DNA from: Agromyces sp. ISL-38
GTDB lineage: Bacteria > Actinomycetota > Actinomycetes > Actinomycetales > Microbacteriaceae
Reading direction: 5' to 3'
Length of the DNA stretch: 64,000 nucleotides
NCBI RefSeq assembly: GCF_018613935.1
Contig: NZ_JAGGPF010000006.1
Location: 124,001 to 188,000 of the forward strand
Part shown: positions 18,180 to 26,997 of the stretch, piece after piece
How positions within the stretch are numbered: position 1 is the stretch's first letter
Layout of the letters: each line of letters starts with the position of its first letter
Notes under the pieces: model-generated
The model's input: the letters and a program-made list of their open reading frames with translations, nothing else
The model's database searches: none
Told to the model about the DNA's origin: nothing
Made by a program: the position numbers and the translations under genes

Positions 18180-21100
18180 ATGACGGTGTCGATGCGGGTG
18201 ATGAGCGCGGGTGATGGCTACCGATACCTGCTGCGCACGGTCGTCGCTGGCGATGGATCGCGCCCGATGTCGACGCCTTTGACTCGTTACTACGAGACGA
18301 AGGGTACCCCGCCAGGGCAGTGGATGGGCGGGGGAGTCCGTGGACTCGGCGTCGGCCAGATCGCCGAGGGTAGCGACGTCACCGAGGAGCAGCTGCAATT
18401 GTTGCTCGGCATGGGCAGGGACCCAGTCACTGGGGAAGAGCTGGGTCGCGCCTACCCGGACTACGGCGTCGGGGCACAACGAAGGCGCGCGGTCGCCGGG
18501 TTCGACTTTACGTTCTCGGTGCCGAAGTCGGCGAGCGTCCTGTGGGGCGTTGCAGATGCGCGCACGCAGGAGGCGGTCGTGCGAGCGCATCACGAGGCGG
18601 TTTCTCAGGTCGTTGCCTTCATGGAGCGTGAGGTCGCAGCGACACGCACCGGCACCACCGCGATCGACGGCGCGGTCGCGCAGCTAGACGTGACTGGGCT
18701 GATCGCCACGGCGTTCGACCACTTCGACAGCCGTGCCGGCGACCCGCACCTGCACACGCACCTCGTGGTGAGCAACAAGGTGCAGACGGTGCTCGACGGC
18801 AAGTGGCGCTCGCTTGACGGTCGCCCGTTGCACAGCGCCGTCGTTGCGCTGTCTGAGTTGCACGAAGCACTCTTCACCGATGCGTTTTCGCGCGAGCTCG
18901 GCGTCGAGTGGGAGCAGCGCGCCCGCGGGCGGGATCGTAATCCGGCTTGGGCGATCGCATCGGTGCCAGAAGAGTTGGTGTCCGAGTTCTCGACGCGCTC
19001 GCGCATCATCGACGTTGAGACCGATCGCCTCATCGAGGAGTTCGTGGAAACACACGGGCACCGGCCGAGCGCAACGACGATCATGAAGCTGCGTGCACGA
19101 GCTACCCTGTCGACGCGCCCTGAGAAGCACTTGCAATCGCTTGCCGAACTCACGCAGGGCTGGCGCGAGCGGGCCAGCCGTGTACTCCGCCACGATGCAA
19201 CGGCGTGGGCACGCGAGGCATCCATGAACCGTGCACCGCTGCTGTTGCAAGCGGAAGATGTGCCGCTCGAGATCGTTGCAACACTCGGCGCAAGCGTGCT
19301 GCACGCGGTGAGCGAGAAGCGTGCAACATGGCGGCATTGGAACCTGGCCGCCGAAGCCGCACGCCAGACGATGCAATACCGGTTCGCCGCGGCATCCGAT
19401 CGCGAAGCGGTCATCGGTCTCGTCGTCGACGCCGCCGAGCGTGCGTCGTTACGCATCACGCCGCCAGAGCTGGCAACCAGCCCTGCCTCATTGCAGCGGG
19501 CCGACGGCACCTCGGTGTTCCGGTTGAAGCACTCGACGGTGTTCACTTCCGAAGCGCTGATCGATGCAGAGACACGACTGCGAGAACGAGCAGCGGATGC
19601 CTCGGGCCCGACGATCCCGACGGCGGCGCTACGGGAGATCGCAAGAACGCGCAAGCCAGGTGGGGCTGCGCTCGGAGAGGACCAGCTCACTGCGCTGTCG
19701 GCCATCGTCAAATCTGGTCGGATCGTCGACGTGCTCGTCGGCCCTGCTGGCGCCGGCAAGAGCACGGTGATGGGCGCATTGCGGCGGGCATGGGAGCTGG
19801 AGCACGGTCGCGGGTCGGTCATCGGACTCGCGCCGTCGGCCGCTGCCGCGCACGTGCTGGCAGAAGACCTCGGCATCGCCACCGAGAACCTTGCGAAATG
19901 GTGGCAGAACCACCTCGTGCACGGTGACGCGTTCCACGAGGGGCAGCTCGTCATCGTCGACGAGGCATCCCTAGCTGGCACGCTCTCGCTCGATCGAGTG
20001 AGCGCGCTCGCCGCGGATGCTGGTGCGAAGGTGCTGCTCGTCGGCGACTACGCCCAGTTGCCGTCGGTCGACGCGGGCGGCGCGTTCGCCATGCTCGTGC
20101 AAGACCGCACCGATGCGCCCGAGCTCATGGATGTGCGTCGATTCGTGAATGACTGGGAGAAGACGGCGTCGCTGAGCTTGCGACGTGGCGACGCGGCATC
20201 CATCGATCGATACATTGCTCACGGCCGCGTGCGCGAGGGTGACACCGAAGAGATGGCGGATGCCGCGTACGTCGGGTGGCGCGCCGACGCGCGTGCCGGC
20301 AGGGTGAGCGTGCTGATCAGTGACTCCAACGAGGCCGTCGCGGCACTCAACGAGCGGGCGCGCAACGACTCGATCCTCGATGGGCGCGTTGATGCGCTCG
20401 TCGAGGTCGCGCTGCATGACGGTTCGCGTGCGGCGGTCGGCGACACGGTCATCACCCGCCGCAACGAGCGCTCCTTGCACGCCGGCCGCCGCTCATGGGT
20501 GCGCAACGGCGACCGCTGGACCGTGCTCGCCGTTCACCACAGCGGTGCCGTTGAAGTACGACGTGCCAGCCGACGATGGGGGAGCGCGGTCGTGCTTCCG
20601 AGGGGGTATGTCGAGCAGCACGTCGAGCTCGGCTACGCCGTCACCGCTCACCGAGCCCAGGGACTCACCACCGACACCGCCCACGTCGTCGTCTCCCGCG
20701 GCATGACGCGCGAGAGCCTCTACGTCGCCATGACACGTGGTCGAGAGTCGAACATCGCATACGTCGCGCTCGACCGGCCGGACGTCGCACACTCCGGCCT
20801 TCGGCCACGCGACGACGGCAACGCCAGCGTGCAGTCGGTGCTCGCCGGGGTGCTCCAGCACGTCGGCGCTGAACTCTCCGCACACGAGACGATCACCGCC
20901 GAGCAGGAGGCCTGGGGTTCGATCGCGCAGCTCGCCGCCGAATACGAAACGATCGCTTCCGCTGCTCAGCACGAGCGCTGGGTTGAGCTGGTGGGAGCGA
21001 GCGGGCTTGGCCCTGAGCAGGTGAATGCGGTGGTTGCGTCCGAGGCATTCGGACCGCTCGCCGCCGAGCTGCGTCGTGCCGAGGCGCAGCGCATGGATGT

Positions 21101-21650
21101 CTCTCAATTGCTGCCGAGGGTGGTTGAGCAACGCCGATTCGCGGATGCCGCCGATATCGCCGCCGTTCTGCGAGCACGGGTCACGCGCGCCGCGGCGCAG
21201 GCTGCGAGGACCAGTCGTGCTCACCGACCCGCGCGACTCGTTGCCGGCCTCCTGCCGATGGCGACTGGGCCGATGGATGCCGCGTCGCGCCGCGGTCTGC
21301 GAGAACGCGCCGACCTGATTGAGCAGCGCGCGCGAGCGCTCGTTGATGAGGCGCTCGCAGCCGGTGATGCGTGGCTGCGGGCACTCGGCGCGGAGCCACG
21401 AGGCGCCGCGAGCGAGACCTGGCGCCGGTACGCATGCACCGTTGCGGCGTATCGAGACCGCTATGGCGTGGTCGGTGGCACGCCGCTCGGCGTCGCGCCG
21501 CCGGCATCCGATACACAACGAGCGGATGCCGCGCGCGCCGGGGTTGCTCTTGAAGCGGCACGGCACCTCGCGCATTCCGCCGAAGATCAGGGATTCGATG
21601 CTCGCCCGCGTCGCAGTGGAGGTCTTCCGTCTGTCGGCGTTCAGGTCTAA
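18180..21650 (+). CDS. MobF-family conjugative relaxase/helicase
   Basis: This is a TraA/TrwC-like protein of 1156 residues. The relaxase domain has candidate catalytic tyrosines near the N-terminus (Tyr14, Tyr37, Tyr38) and the metal-binding HLHTH at about 190-194 following HFDSRAGDP. The C-terminal RecD-like helicase has Walker A GPAGAGKST at about 520, Walker B VIVDEAS, and late motifs AVTAHRAQG and VAMTRGR. It nicks DNA at oriT and unwinds it during transfer. No coupling ATPase or mating-pair genes are present, so this looks like a remnant or a mobilisable unit. Confidence 0.93.
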   Translation: MTVSMRVMSAGDGYRYLLRTVVAGDGSRPMSTPLTRYYETKGTPPGQWMGGGVRGLGVGQIAEGSDVTEEQLQLLLGMGRDPVTGEELGRAYPDYGVGAQRRRAVAGFDFTFSVPKSASVLWGVADARTQEAVVRAHHEAVSQVVAFMEREVAATRTGTTAIDGAVAQLDVTGLIATAFDHFDSRAGDPHLHTHLVVSNKVQTVLDGKWRSLDGRPLHSAVVALSELHEALFTDAFSRELGVEWEQRARGRDRNPAWAIASVPEELVSEFSTRSRIIDVETDRLIEEFVETHGHRPSATTIMKLRARATLSTRPEKHLQSLAELTQGWRERASRVLRHDATAWAREASMNRAPLLLQAEDVPLEIVATLGASVLHAVSEKRATWRHWNLAAEAARQTMQYRFAAASDREAVIGLVVDAAERASLRITPPELATSPASLQRADGTSVFRLKHSTVFTSEALIDAETRLRERAADASGPTIPTAALREIARTRKPGGAALGEDQLTALSAIVKSGRIVDVLVGPAGAGKSTVMGALRRAWELEHGRGSVIGLAPSAAAAHVLAEDLGIATENLAKWWQNHLVHGDAFHEGQLVIVDEASLAGTLSLDRVSALAADAGAKVLLVGDYAQLPSVDAGGAFAMLVQDRTDAPELMDVRRFVNDWEKTASLSLRRGDAASIDRYIAHGRVREGDTEEMADAAYVGWRADARAGRVSVLISDSNEAVAALNERARNDSILDGRVDALVEVALHDGSRAAVGDTVITRRNERSLHAGRRSWVRNGDRWTVLAVHHSGAVEVRRASRRWGSAVVLPRGYVEQHVELGYAVTAHRAQGLTTDTAHVVVSRGMTRESLYVAMTRGRESNIAYVALDRPDVAHSGLRPRDDGNASVQSVLAGVLQHVGAELSAHETITAEQEAWGSIAQLAAEYETIASAAQHERWVELVGASGLGPEQVNAVVASEAFGPLAAELRRAEAQRMDVSQLLPRVVEQRRFADAADIAAVLRARVTRAAAQAARTSRAHRPARLVAGLLPMATGPMDAASRRGLRERADLIEQRARALVDEALAAGDAWLRALGAEPRGAASETWRRYACTVAAYRDRYGVVGGTPLGVAPPASDTQRADAARAGVALEAARHLAHSAEDQGFDARPRRSGGLPSVGVQV

Positions 21651-21764
21651 AATCTGGTCTAGGCAACCTCTTCTACGCCGTCGCTACTTGCGATGGGACA
21701 CGAAGTCCGGACACGGACACTGATTCACCGCTACTGCTTGCCGGATCGATCGGAGAGCAGCCGC

Positions 21765-22141
21765 ATGTTCGCATTCGTCTGGACCATGAGCTTTCGCGCC
21801 GGGATGTTCATTCGGCGGTTCATGCCGACCCGCATCTTGTTGACGCGCTGCACACTCGTCGCGGACTGAGGTGGGGCGTGCCCGCGATGCTGCTCGCCGT
21901 GCCGTATATGGTCGCTGCTGTCGCCTGCATCGGTCTGTCAGAGCATGGCGGATGGTTCAACGTGCTCGCACTGCTGTTCATCTGGAACGCGTTCAAGTTT
22001 CTCGTCGCCGGCCCCGCGACGCTGGTGCGGCTCGTTCGGGTGCGGGCTCGCGAGAGCCGGGCTCGCCGGATCCTGGCGATGCTCGAGCTGGAGGCTGAGC
22101 AGGGGCAGACGGGGCAACCCGAATTGGCGCTCCGCCGCTGA
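21765..22141 (+). pseudogene. Small membrane protein gene with a frameshift
   Basis: From ATG 21765 one frame reads MFAFVWTMSFRAGMF through FMPTRILL. At about 21838-21842 it must slip back one base to continue as DALHTRRGLRWGVPAMLLAVP and two hydrophobic segments, ending at 22141. I recall proteins of this shape (…RRGLKWGVPAMLLAVPY…) near actinobacterial relaxase genes, and both halves fit one protein of about 125 residues. The second half alone could start at GTG 21878 (87 residues). A lost base, a sequencing error or a programmed shift would each explain this. Confidence 0.65.
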
Positions 22142-22144
22142 TCT

Positions 22145-22164
22145 CCCCACCAGCGCTGGTGGGG
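22145..22164. terminator. Perfect palindrome after the small membrane gene
   Basis: CCCCACCAGC/GCTGGTGGGG is a perfect 20-bp palindrome beginning three bases after the stop of the small membrane gene. Position suggests a terminator, although no T-tract follows. Confidence 0.45.
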
Positions 22165-22267
22165 CGGTCGCATCCTTCTTACCGAAGGCTCGGCAGGGCA
22201 GCAGCGGTGCACCTGGTGTTCACGGCAGGCTGGTTATGCGCTCGCACGCCCGACAGGAGGCCCCGCC

Positions 22268-22540
22268 ATGACGATCTCGCAGGAGCAGTTCGATGACCTA
22301 CTCGGACGAACCGCACTCGCCGCGCTGTTCTACCTCCCGGAAGTCACCGTGGAAGACGGTGAGTACCGCCTCGAGGAGGACGTCTCATACTGCATGGAGC
22401 CGGTCGCGGGCATTGCGAAGGCCGACGCCGAGAAGCTGAGGGACGCCGTTGCCCGTGCAATTGCAGACCCGACAGGGTCTCGATCGGACCTGCTGGCGCT
22501 CGTCCTCGAACTGGCACCGCCGCCACCGTCGAGTGAATAG
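22268..22540 (+). CDS. Small acidic hypothetical protein
   Basis: The 90-residue acidic soluble protein has no recognised motif. ACAGGAGG precedes the ATG at good spacing, and codon use matches the neighbours, so I regard it as real. It sits between the broken membrane gene and the 447-residue repeat protein, 2 bp before the latter, and probably belongs to the same mobile-element module. Its function is unknown. Confidence 0.65.
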   Translation: MTISQEQFDDLLGRTALAALFYLPEVTVEDGEYRLEEDVSYCMEPVAGIAKADAEKLRDAVARAIADPTGSRSDLLALVLELAPPPPSSE

Positions 22541-22542
22541 CG

Positions 22543-23886
22543 ATGACGAAGGGCCCGGTCGGCGAAGAAGGGGCACCCCAAGCGGGGCGGCCTGATCGCT
22601 CGTCAGGCGCAGACGACACGGCCCGCGCGAAGAAGCGCGAGCGGGACCGCCGCTACCGCCTCGAACACCCCGAGCAGCTTGCCGAGGCGCGTCGCACGTG
22701 GGTCGAGGCGAACCGCGAACGCATCCGGGAGTCGAATAAGCGGTGGCGCACCGAACACCTCGAGCGTGCTCGCGAGCTCAATCGCGACTCGATGCGACGC
22801 GCCACAGCTCGCAAGCGCCGTGAGGCCGACACCCGTGCAAAGGCGCGCGTGCGGGTGCGAGTGTGGCGCGAAGAGCATCCCGATCGGGTGCGCGAGTATC
22901 AACAGCAGTGGGTCGAAGGCAACCGCGACAAGGTCCGCGAGTACTACAACCGCTACTACCACTCGCATCAAGCCGAGGTCAGTGCGCGGGCGGCGGCGCG
23001 GCGCGACGCCGATCCCGAGCGGGCGAAGGCTGCTCAGCGGGCCTGGGCCAAAAAGCACAAAGATCGGCGGGCGGAGCTTCAGCGGGCCCGGCGCGCCGAT
23101 CCCGAGGTGTACGCGGCCGAGCTCGAGGCGAACGCCGCTGCTCGCCGGCTCAAGCGGGCGCTCGCCCGGGCGGGCATGCCGCCGAAGCTGTTGCATCCCT
23201 CGACCGCCGCGGAGCGCCGAGCCAATGAGCGCGCCGCGGGCGAGTTCTTCGAGGATGAAAGGCTCCCGGAGCGCCTGAGGCAGTCGGCAGCATTCGCTCA
23301 GTCGCTCACGAAACACATGTTCAAGCACCATGCACGCATGCGCGAGTTCGCCGTGTCCTACATCGCGACCCGAGACCGCATGGGTCTCCCGCCCGTCCAG
23401 GTCGACGACGTCGTTTGGGCGCGCGCGGTGGAGATCGTGCTGGATAGCAGTCGTCGAGTGGACCTGATCACCAGTCGTGACGTTGCAGCCGCGGTCCGCA
23501 GCGCCAAGGCGGCGATTCGGCGCGAGGAACGGCAACGACAGTACGACCAGCTCGTGAAGGCGCTCGGCGCACACATGCGACGTCACCGTGCCAGGCTCGC
23601 TGTTGAGGCTGGGGTGGAGGTCCGCGCTCGAGCCAGAAGGGGGAAGCCTCGGGTCACCCTCGATGTAATAGCCGTGCAGGTCGGACTTGAAGAGGTCGCT
23701 GAGAACATGCGAACGGACGGGCTGACGAAAGACGATGTGCGACGCGCGATGGCTAGCGTGTACCGGCAGTCCCAAGCTCCGGCGGAAACTGCCGATGAAG
23801 CTGAGGATCAAGGCCTCTCAGCTTCGTGGAAGCCAGTGGCAAGTGACATTTCGCGGCACCGGCCAGCTATCGGAAGTCGATGGTAA
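22543..23886 (+). CDS. Arg/Glu-rich tandem-repeat protein of the mobile module
   Basis: The 447-residue hypothetical protein has residues 33-195 built from about nine degenerate units of 15-17 residues with the core EEHPDRVREYQQQW, EGNRDKVREYYNRY or DADPERAKAAQRAW. These are likely long helices, perhaps coiled coil. Residues 220-420 are a different helical domain ending in RRAMASVYRQ. High positive charge suggests DNA or RNA contact. Similar R-W-x-E-x-N/H-P repeats occur in some phage and mobile-element proteins, but I cannot name a family. The gene starts 2 bp after the previous stop. The last 25 residues overlap another frame. Confidence 0.75.
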   Translation: MTKGPVGEEGAPQAGRPDRSSGADDTARAKKRERDRRYRLEHPEQLAEARRTWVEANRERIRESNKRWRTEHLERARELNRDSMRRATARKRREADTRAKARVRVRVWREEHPDRVREYQQQWVEGNRDKVREYYNRYYHSHQAEVSARAAARRDADPERAKAAQRAWAKKHKDRRAELQRARRADPEVYAAELEANAAARRLKRALARAGMPPKLLHPSTAAERRANERAAGEFFEDERLPERLRQSAAFAQSLTKHMFKHHARMREFAVSYIATRDRMGLPPVQVDDVVWARAVEIVLDSSRRVDLITSRDVAAAVRSAKAAIRREERQRQYDQLVKALGAHMRRHRARLAVEAGVEVRARARRGKPRVTLDVIAVQVGLEEVAENMRTDGLTKDDVRRAMASVYRQSQAPAETADEAEDQGLSASWKPVASDISRHRPAIGSRW

Positions 23887-24262
23887 TAGTGCGCTAACTG
23901 AAGCGACCCTCCGGATCTTCGATCCCAAGGCTACGGGGCAGTGCGACCCAGTCGGTACGGTTGTGTCTGCCGACCGTCGGGAACTTCACCGTGCGCGAGG
24001 TACGTCGACCTCGACGACGAAGGAGCAATACGCGGAGCCGGACCGGGAAATCTCGTATCAAGAACGGCCTGATGGTCGCATACACGGCACCATTCGCTTC
24101 CGCCGGAGCGACGGCAGCCATGGCAATCGGTCGCGCCCGGTGATCTTTCGAGGTGACGTTCTTGGACCCGCGGTACGACTACACACTCGACAGGCGGGGA
24201 GCTTGATGCCGGACAATGCATACGCGCACGGCGGCTGCACTGTTGATGAGCGCGCAACATGA
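23795..24262 (+). CDS. Possible small basic protein
   Basis: A 155-codon frame from ATG 23795 (KLRIKASQLRGSQWQV…) overlaps the end of the repeat-protein gene by 92 bp. No ribosome site is obvious and no family is recognised. The early part has an alternating hydrophobic pattern that could be beta strands, while the second half is low-quality basic sequence. It could be genuine or merely an open frame in GC-rich DNA. Confidence 0.3.
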   Translation: MKLRIKASQLRGSQWQVTFRGTGQLSEVDGNSALTEATLRIFDPKATGQCDPVGTVVSADRRELHRARGTSTSTTKEQYAEPDREISYQERPDGRIHGTIRFRRSDGSHGNRSRPVIFRGDVLGPAVRLHTRQAGSLMPDNAYAHGGCTVDERAT

Positions 24263-24278
24263 TTGCAGCCCGACGCTG

Positions 24279-25031
24279 TCAGAGAGGGGATACCGGTTGA
24301 CCCGAACGATCTAGCCGGTTATCTCGTAGCGTTTTTGTCATCTTTACTGCGGCTTTCATCAGGAGCTGACCGTCACTTTGTGTCGGAGCGTGGAAGCCTT
24401 GGCGTGCGTGCACACCGAGCGCAGCGACGATGCTGCCTTGTTCGTCCCTCACTGGTGTGACTGCACATTGGCCGTCGGAATCATGTCTGCCTGACTGGAC
24501 GACCAGCCCTCCCTTTCGGATATGCCGCAAACGCGCGTCAAGCTGGTCGCGGTGATTCTGCCCACTGCGAGCATCGACGCGGCCTATGAATGCGTCTACC
24601 TTTTGCTCTGGCAGACCGGCAAGGAGCACAAATCCTACCGCGGTGCACTCATCGAAGCTCGCCCGGGTCACGACCGGCTCGGCTGTTGGTTCCAGACTCA
24701 CGACGGCGTCCTGACGCCAGATAGCGAGTGCCGGCCGGAGGCCGTATGCAGCGTGGAGATTTCGCATGATCGGGATCGCTGCGTTGACCAGCCGGTCCGA
24801 CGAGCGCACGATCGACGCATAGGTCAGCCAGCTCCAACTCAAGCGAAATCGCCCGCTTGGTTCCAGCCGGTCCAACAAACCAACGTGACTGAGACTCGAT
24901 AGCAATCGGTGCGTGTGAGATCTAGACAGCCCGAGCGCTCGGCTCACGTCCGCCGCCCCCCACTCGGGCCGGCTCAGGGTAAAGAGACCCAGAACATCAC
25001 CGGCGTTGCAGACCCCACTTACCAACTGCAC
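24279..25031 (-). CDS. IclR-family transcriptional regulator
   Basis: The 250-residue protein has an N-terminal winged helix (ADVSRALGLSRSHTHRLLSSL, about residues 27-47) and the IclR effector domain, ending CAVTPVRDEQGSIVAALGV. The frame is open to 25280, but AAGGAG five bases before GTG 25031 and the start of homology fix this start. The upstream DNA is a broken PTS EIIB gene. IclR proteins control carbon or aromatic catabolism; the target here is unclear because neighbouring genes are debris. Confidence 0.85.
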   Translation of the reverse strand: MQLVSGVCNAGDVLGLFTLSRPEWGAADVSRALGLSRSHTHRLLSSLSHVGLLDRLEPSGRFRLSWSWLTYASIVRSSDRLVNAAIPIMRNLHAAYGLRPALAIWRQDAVVSLEPTAEPVVTRASFDECTAVGFVLLAGLPEQKVDAFIGRVDARSGQNHRDQLDARLRHIRKGGLVVQSGRHDSDGQCAVTPVRDEQGSIVAALGVHARQGFHAPTQSDGQLLMKAAVKMTKTLRDNRLDRSGQPVSPL

Positions 25032-25297
25032 GAAGACTCCTTCGTTCCCGTTGAATGGTGAGTCCGTTGTTGAGGATGACGTCGGCAAACCAATGAAAGG
25101 GACCCGCCGCTGATTCCGTGGAACTGCTCCGCAATGGTTGCCGTCCTCGTCACCCCGGGCAGCGCCCGGAGCTTGGTCTTTTCCGCCTCGCTGTCGTTTT
25201 CCTGCGCAAACCGCAACCTGGTCGCGAAGCGCACGACCGACCGGGCGTCCTCCGCGCCGCCCAGCACGCCCGCCACGCACTTCTTGTAATCGGCCAC
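25019..25297 (-). pseudogene. N-terminal fragment of a PTS EIIB (beta-glucoside type)
   Basis: From GTG 25297 the protein begins MADYKKCVAGVLGGAEDARS and continues FATRLRF, TKLRALPGV and EQFHGISGG, the known order of a GPTS EIIB domain. The phosphocysteine loop normally reading THCATRLRF has lost the Cys (RFATRLRF). Homology stops at about residue 68 and the frame then runs into the IclR promoter. It cannot phosphorylate sugar and is a leftover of a sugar-uptake gene. Confidence 0.7.
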
Positions 25298-25394
25298 GTC
25301 TTCACTCCCTCACAGCACGAACGCGATGTCGCTCCTAGAAGCGCCAATACGGATAACGGCGGGGAGCCGCTTGACCGCTAGTGCGTCCCGATGT

Positions 25395-25448
25395 GGATGC
25401 GGCATATCCATATCCGAACGCTAGCAAGTAATCGGATACGGCGCAACC
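25395..25448. promoter_or_regulatory. Dual TetR operator, copy 2 (beside the dead tetR)
   Basis: The distal site is GGATGCGGCATATCC (25395-25409) and the proximal site GGATACGGCGCAACC (25434-25448), matching the pairs at the three other tetR genes in order and spacing. The regulator next to it is broken, so if these sites are used it must be by a paralog. Confidence 0.6.
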
Positions 25449-25468
25449 GTTTTGGTAGGGTGGGGCGC

Positions 25469-25767
25469 ATTACTGAGCCAAGGCTTAGAAAGGACGCGGC
25501 GCGAAACCGGGCGCGGCTATCGGAGGCGGGGCGCGACGGATTTGCGCGACGTGGGCGCGAAGCGACCCTCAACGATGTCGCGCACCGCGCTGGAGTCGGC
25601 GTTGGCATTGCATACCGGCGATCGCCAACAAGGAGGAACTCATGAGGCGATCCGCCGCCAGCAGGACGATGAACTCGAGGAAATCCTGAAGGAATCTCTG
25701 GATGTGCCCGACGCGTGGGATGGGCTTGTACTCTACCTTGAGCAATCTCTTGCTCTGCACGCGGGTC
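25469..25767 (+). pseudogene. TetR-family regulator, cassette copy 2 (dead)
   Basis: The frame matches the other copies (RLRKDAARNRARL, ATLNDVAHRAGVGVG) but the start codon is ATT where the others have ATG or GTG. A frameshift near 25620 follows RRS, the match resumes (AIRRQQDDELEEILKESL) and is lost after YLEQSLALHAG at about 25767. Only the DNA-binding part and the first helix of the ligand domain remain, so it cannot work as a regulator. Confidence 0.85.
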
Positions 25768-25787
25768 ATGCAACCTGCGGGCAGCCC

Positions 25788-25888
25788 CTAACTGATGCCG
25801 ATGGTCTGCCCGCCGTCGACGACGAGGGCATGATGACGAAGCGGTTGCGCACGTCGCCGGAGAGCCCGCGCTCCTCCGGCCGCCGCAT
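25788..25888 (-). pseudogene. Remnant of an SDR 3' end (minus strand)
   Basis: Reading leftwards, HALVVDGGQTIGIS followed by TAG is the standard end of a classical SDR. Upstream sequence up to the stop of the exported SDR contains RNRFVI in another frame. It corresponds to the debris at 15061-15160 after the other exported-SDR gene. Confidence 0.6.
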
Positions 25889-25889
25889 G

Positions 25890-26882
25890 TCAGCTCAGCG
25901 TCACTCCGGTCTGCTCGACGTAGGCCGCGAGCAGCTGGTCCTGAGCGTCCTCGTCGTGCACGAGATCATTGACGCGGGTCTCGATCTCCTGGTGGAAAAG
26001 GTACTCGCCGGTGATGTCACTACCGGGCTCGACGCCTTCGGTCAGCCACACCTGAGTCATGTAACCGGCGCGCAGGTCGTCCCGGCTATACGGCCCGTCC
26101 TGGAGGGCCATCCACGTGGGGATCCAGCCGGGATTGACCGCGTTGGCCTGAGACTCGGGTCGGAGCCGGGCGACGGCGATCGCGATTATCGCCATGTGCA
26201 GCTTGCTGTCCGGGTAGCTGATGCCGCCGCCAGAACGGATCTCGTCGAGCCTGAGACCGCCGCCGAGCTGTTGGTTAGAAGAAAGATATGACAGCTGCTG
26301 TGGCGGGGTGACCAGCGCGGTGAGGAGGTACGGCGACAGCGAGTTGGCATTCAGTTGCTCGGGGCCGGACGCACCGTACTCGGCGGCGTTGTGGATAATC
26401 ACGTCGAACACTCCGAGCGCATTGATCCGCTCAGCGAGCGCCCGCGTCTCGTCGAGATGCCGGAGATCGCCGATTACCACGTCCTCCAGCCCCGGCAAGT
26501 CGCGGCGCACGTCGGCGGCGCGTTGGGCATTGCGGGCGTGGGCGACGACCGTGTGGCCGCGCTTCACGAGGTAGGCGGCAGCCAGCTGGCCGGCACCGGC
26601 GGTTGAACCGGTGATCAGTACGCGCTTTGGCTCGCCATCGAGCGGTCGGACGTTCTCGTCGATGTAGACCAGCTCGTCGGCGACCTCCTGCGTGTTGTAC
26701 ACATCGACGCCGTAGAGGTCGCCCTGCGGCTGGGCACTATTGTCCGTCGGCTCGGAGGGCATGGGCACAGAAGGAGAACTCTGCGGCAAGGGCCCAGCCC
26801 CGCTGCAGGATGCGAGCACGCCGACGCCAACCATGACACCGGAAAGGAGGAGGGATCGTCGGGTGAGTTCGGTTGTGCGCAC
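25890..26882 (-). CDS. Exported SDR with Tat lipoprotein signal (copy B)
   Basis: This paralog of the protein at 14043 has the same architecture: TRRSLLLSG twin-arginine start, lipobox LASC, Ser/Pro linker, cofactor loop TGSTAGAG and YPDSK active site. GTG 26882 aligns with the other copy's start and has AGGAAG six bases before it; an ATG at 26897 would add five residues. Retention of signal, lipobox and catalytic residues in both copies argues that export is functional. It lies 100 bp after CMD copy B on the same strand. Confidence 0.85.
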   Translation of the reverse strand: MRTTELTRRSLLLSGVMVGVGVLASCSGAGPLPQSSPSVPMPSEPTDNSAQPQGDLYGVDVYNTQEVADELVYIDENVRPLDGEPKRVLITGSTAGAGQLAAAYLVKRGHTVVAHARNAQRAADVRRDLPGLEDVVIGDLRHLDETRALAERINALGVFDVIIHNAAEYGASGPEQLNANSLSPYLLTALVTPPQQLSYLSSNQQLGGGLRLDEIRSGGGISYPDSKLHMAIIAIAVARLRPESQANAVNPGWIPTWMALQDGPYSRDDLRAGYMTQVWLTEGVEPGSDITGEYLFHQEIETRVNDLVHDEDAQDQLLAAYVEQTGVTLS

Positions 26883-26997
26883 GCTGTGCTTCCTCATATT
26901 CCTGGGGGCTCCGCCCCGCGATATTGGACACTGTGTCGGTTTTCGATTGATGTCGCTTCCCTGAGCGCAGCGGACGCGGCTGTTTCGTAGGCGTTCG

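Noticed and set aside
22603..23811. 402-codon minus-strand frame opposite the repeat protein
   Set aside because: The plus-strand frame has the short ORF and tight spacing upstream and regular helical repeats; the antisense frame has no comparable structure.
24279..25280. Longer IclR start at 25280
   Set aside because: The extra 83 residues are antisense-like text from the PTS fragment; GTG 25031 has a good ribosome site and matches where IclR homology begins.
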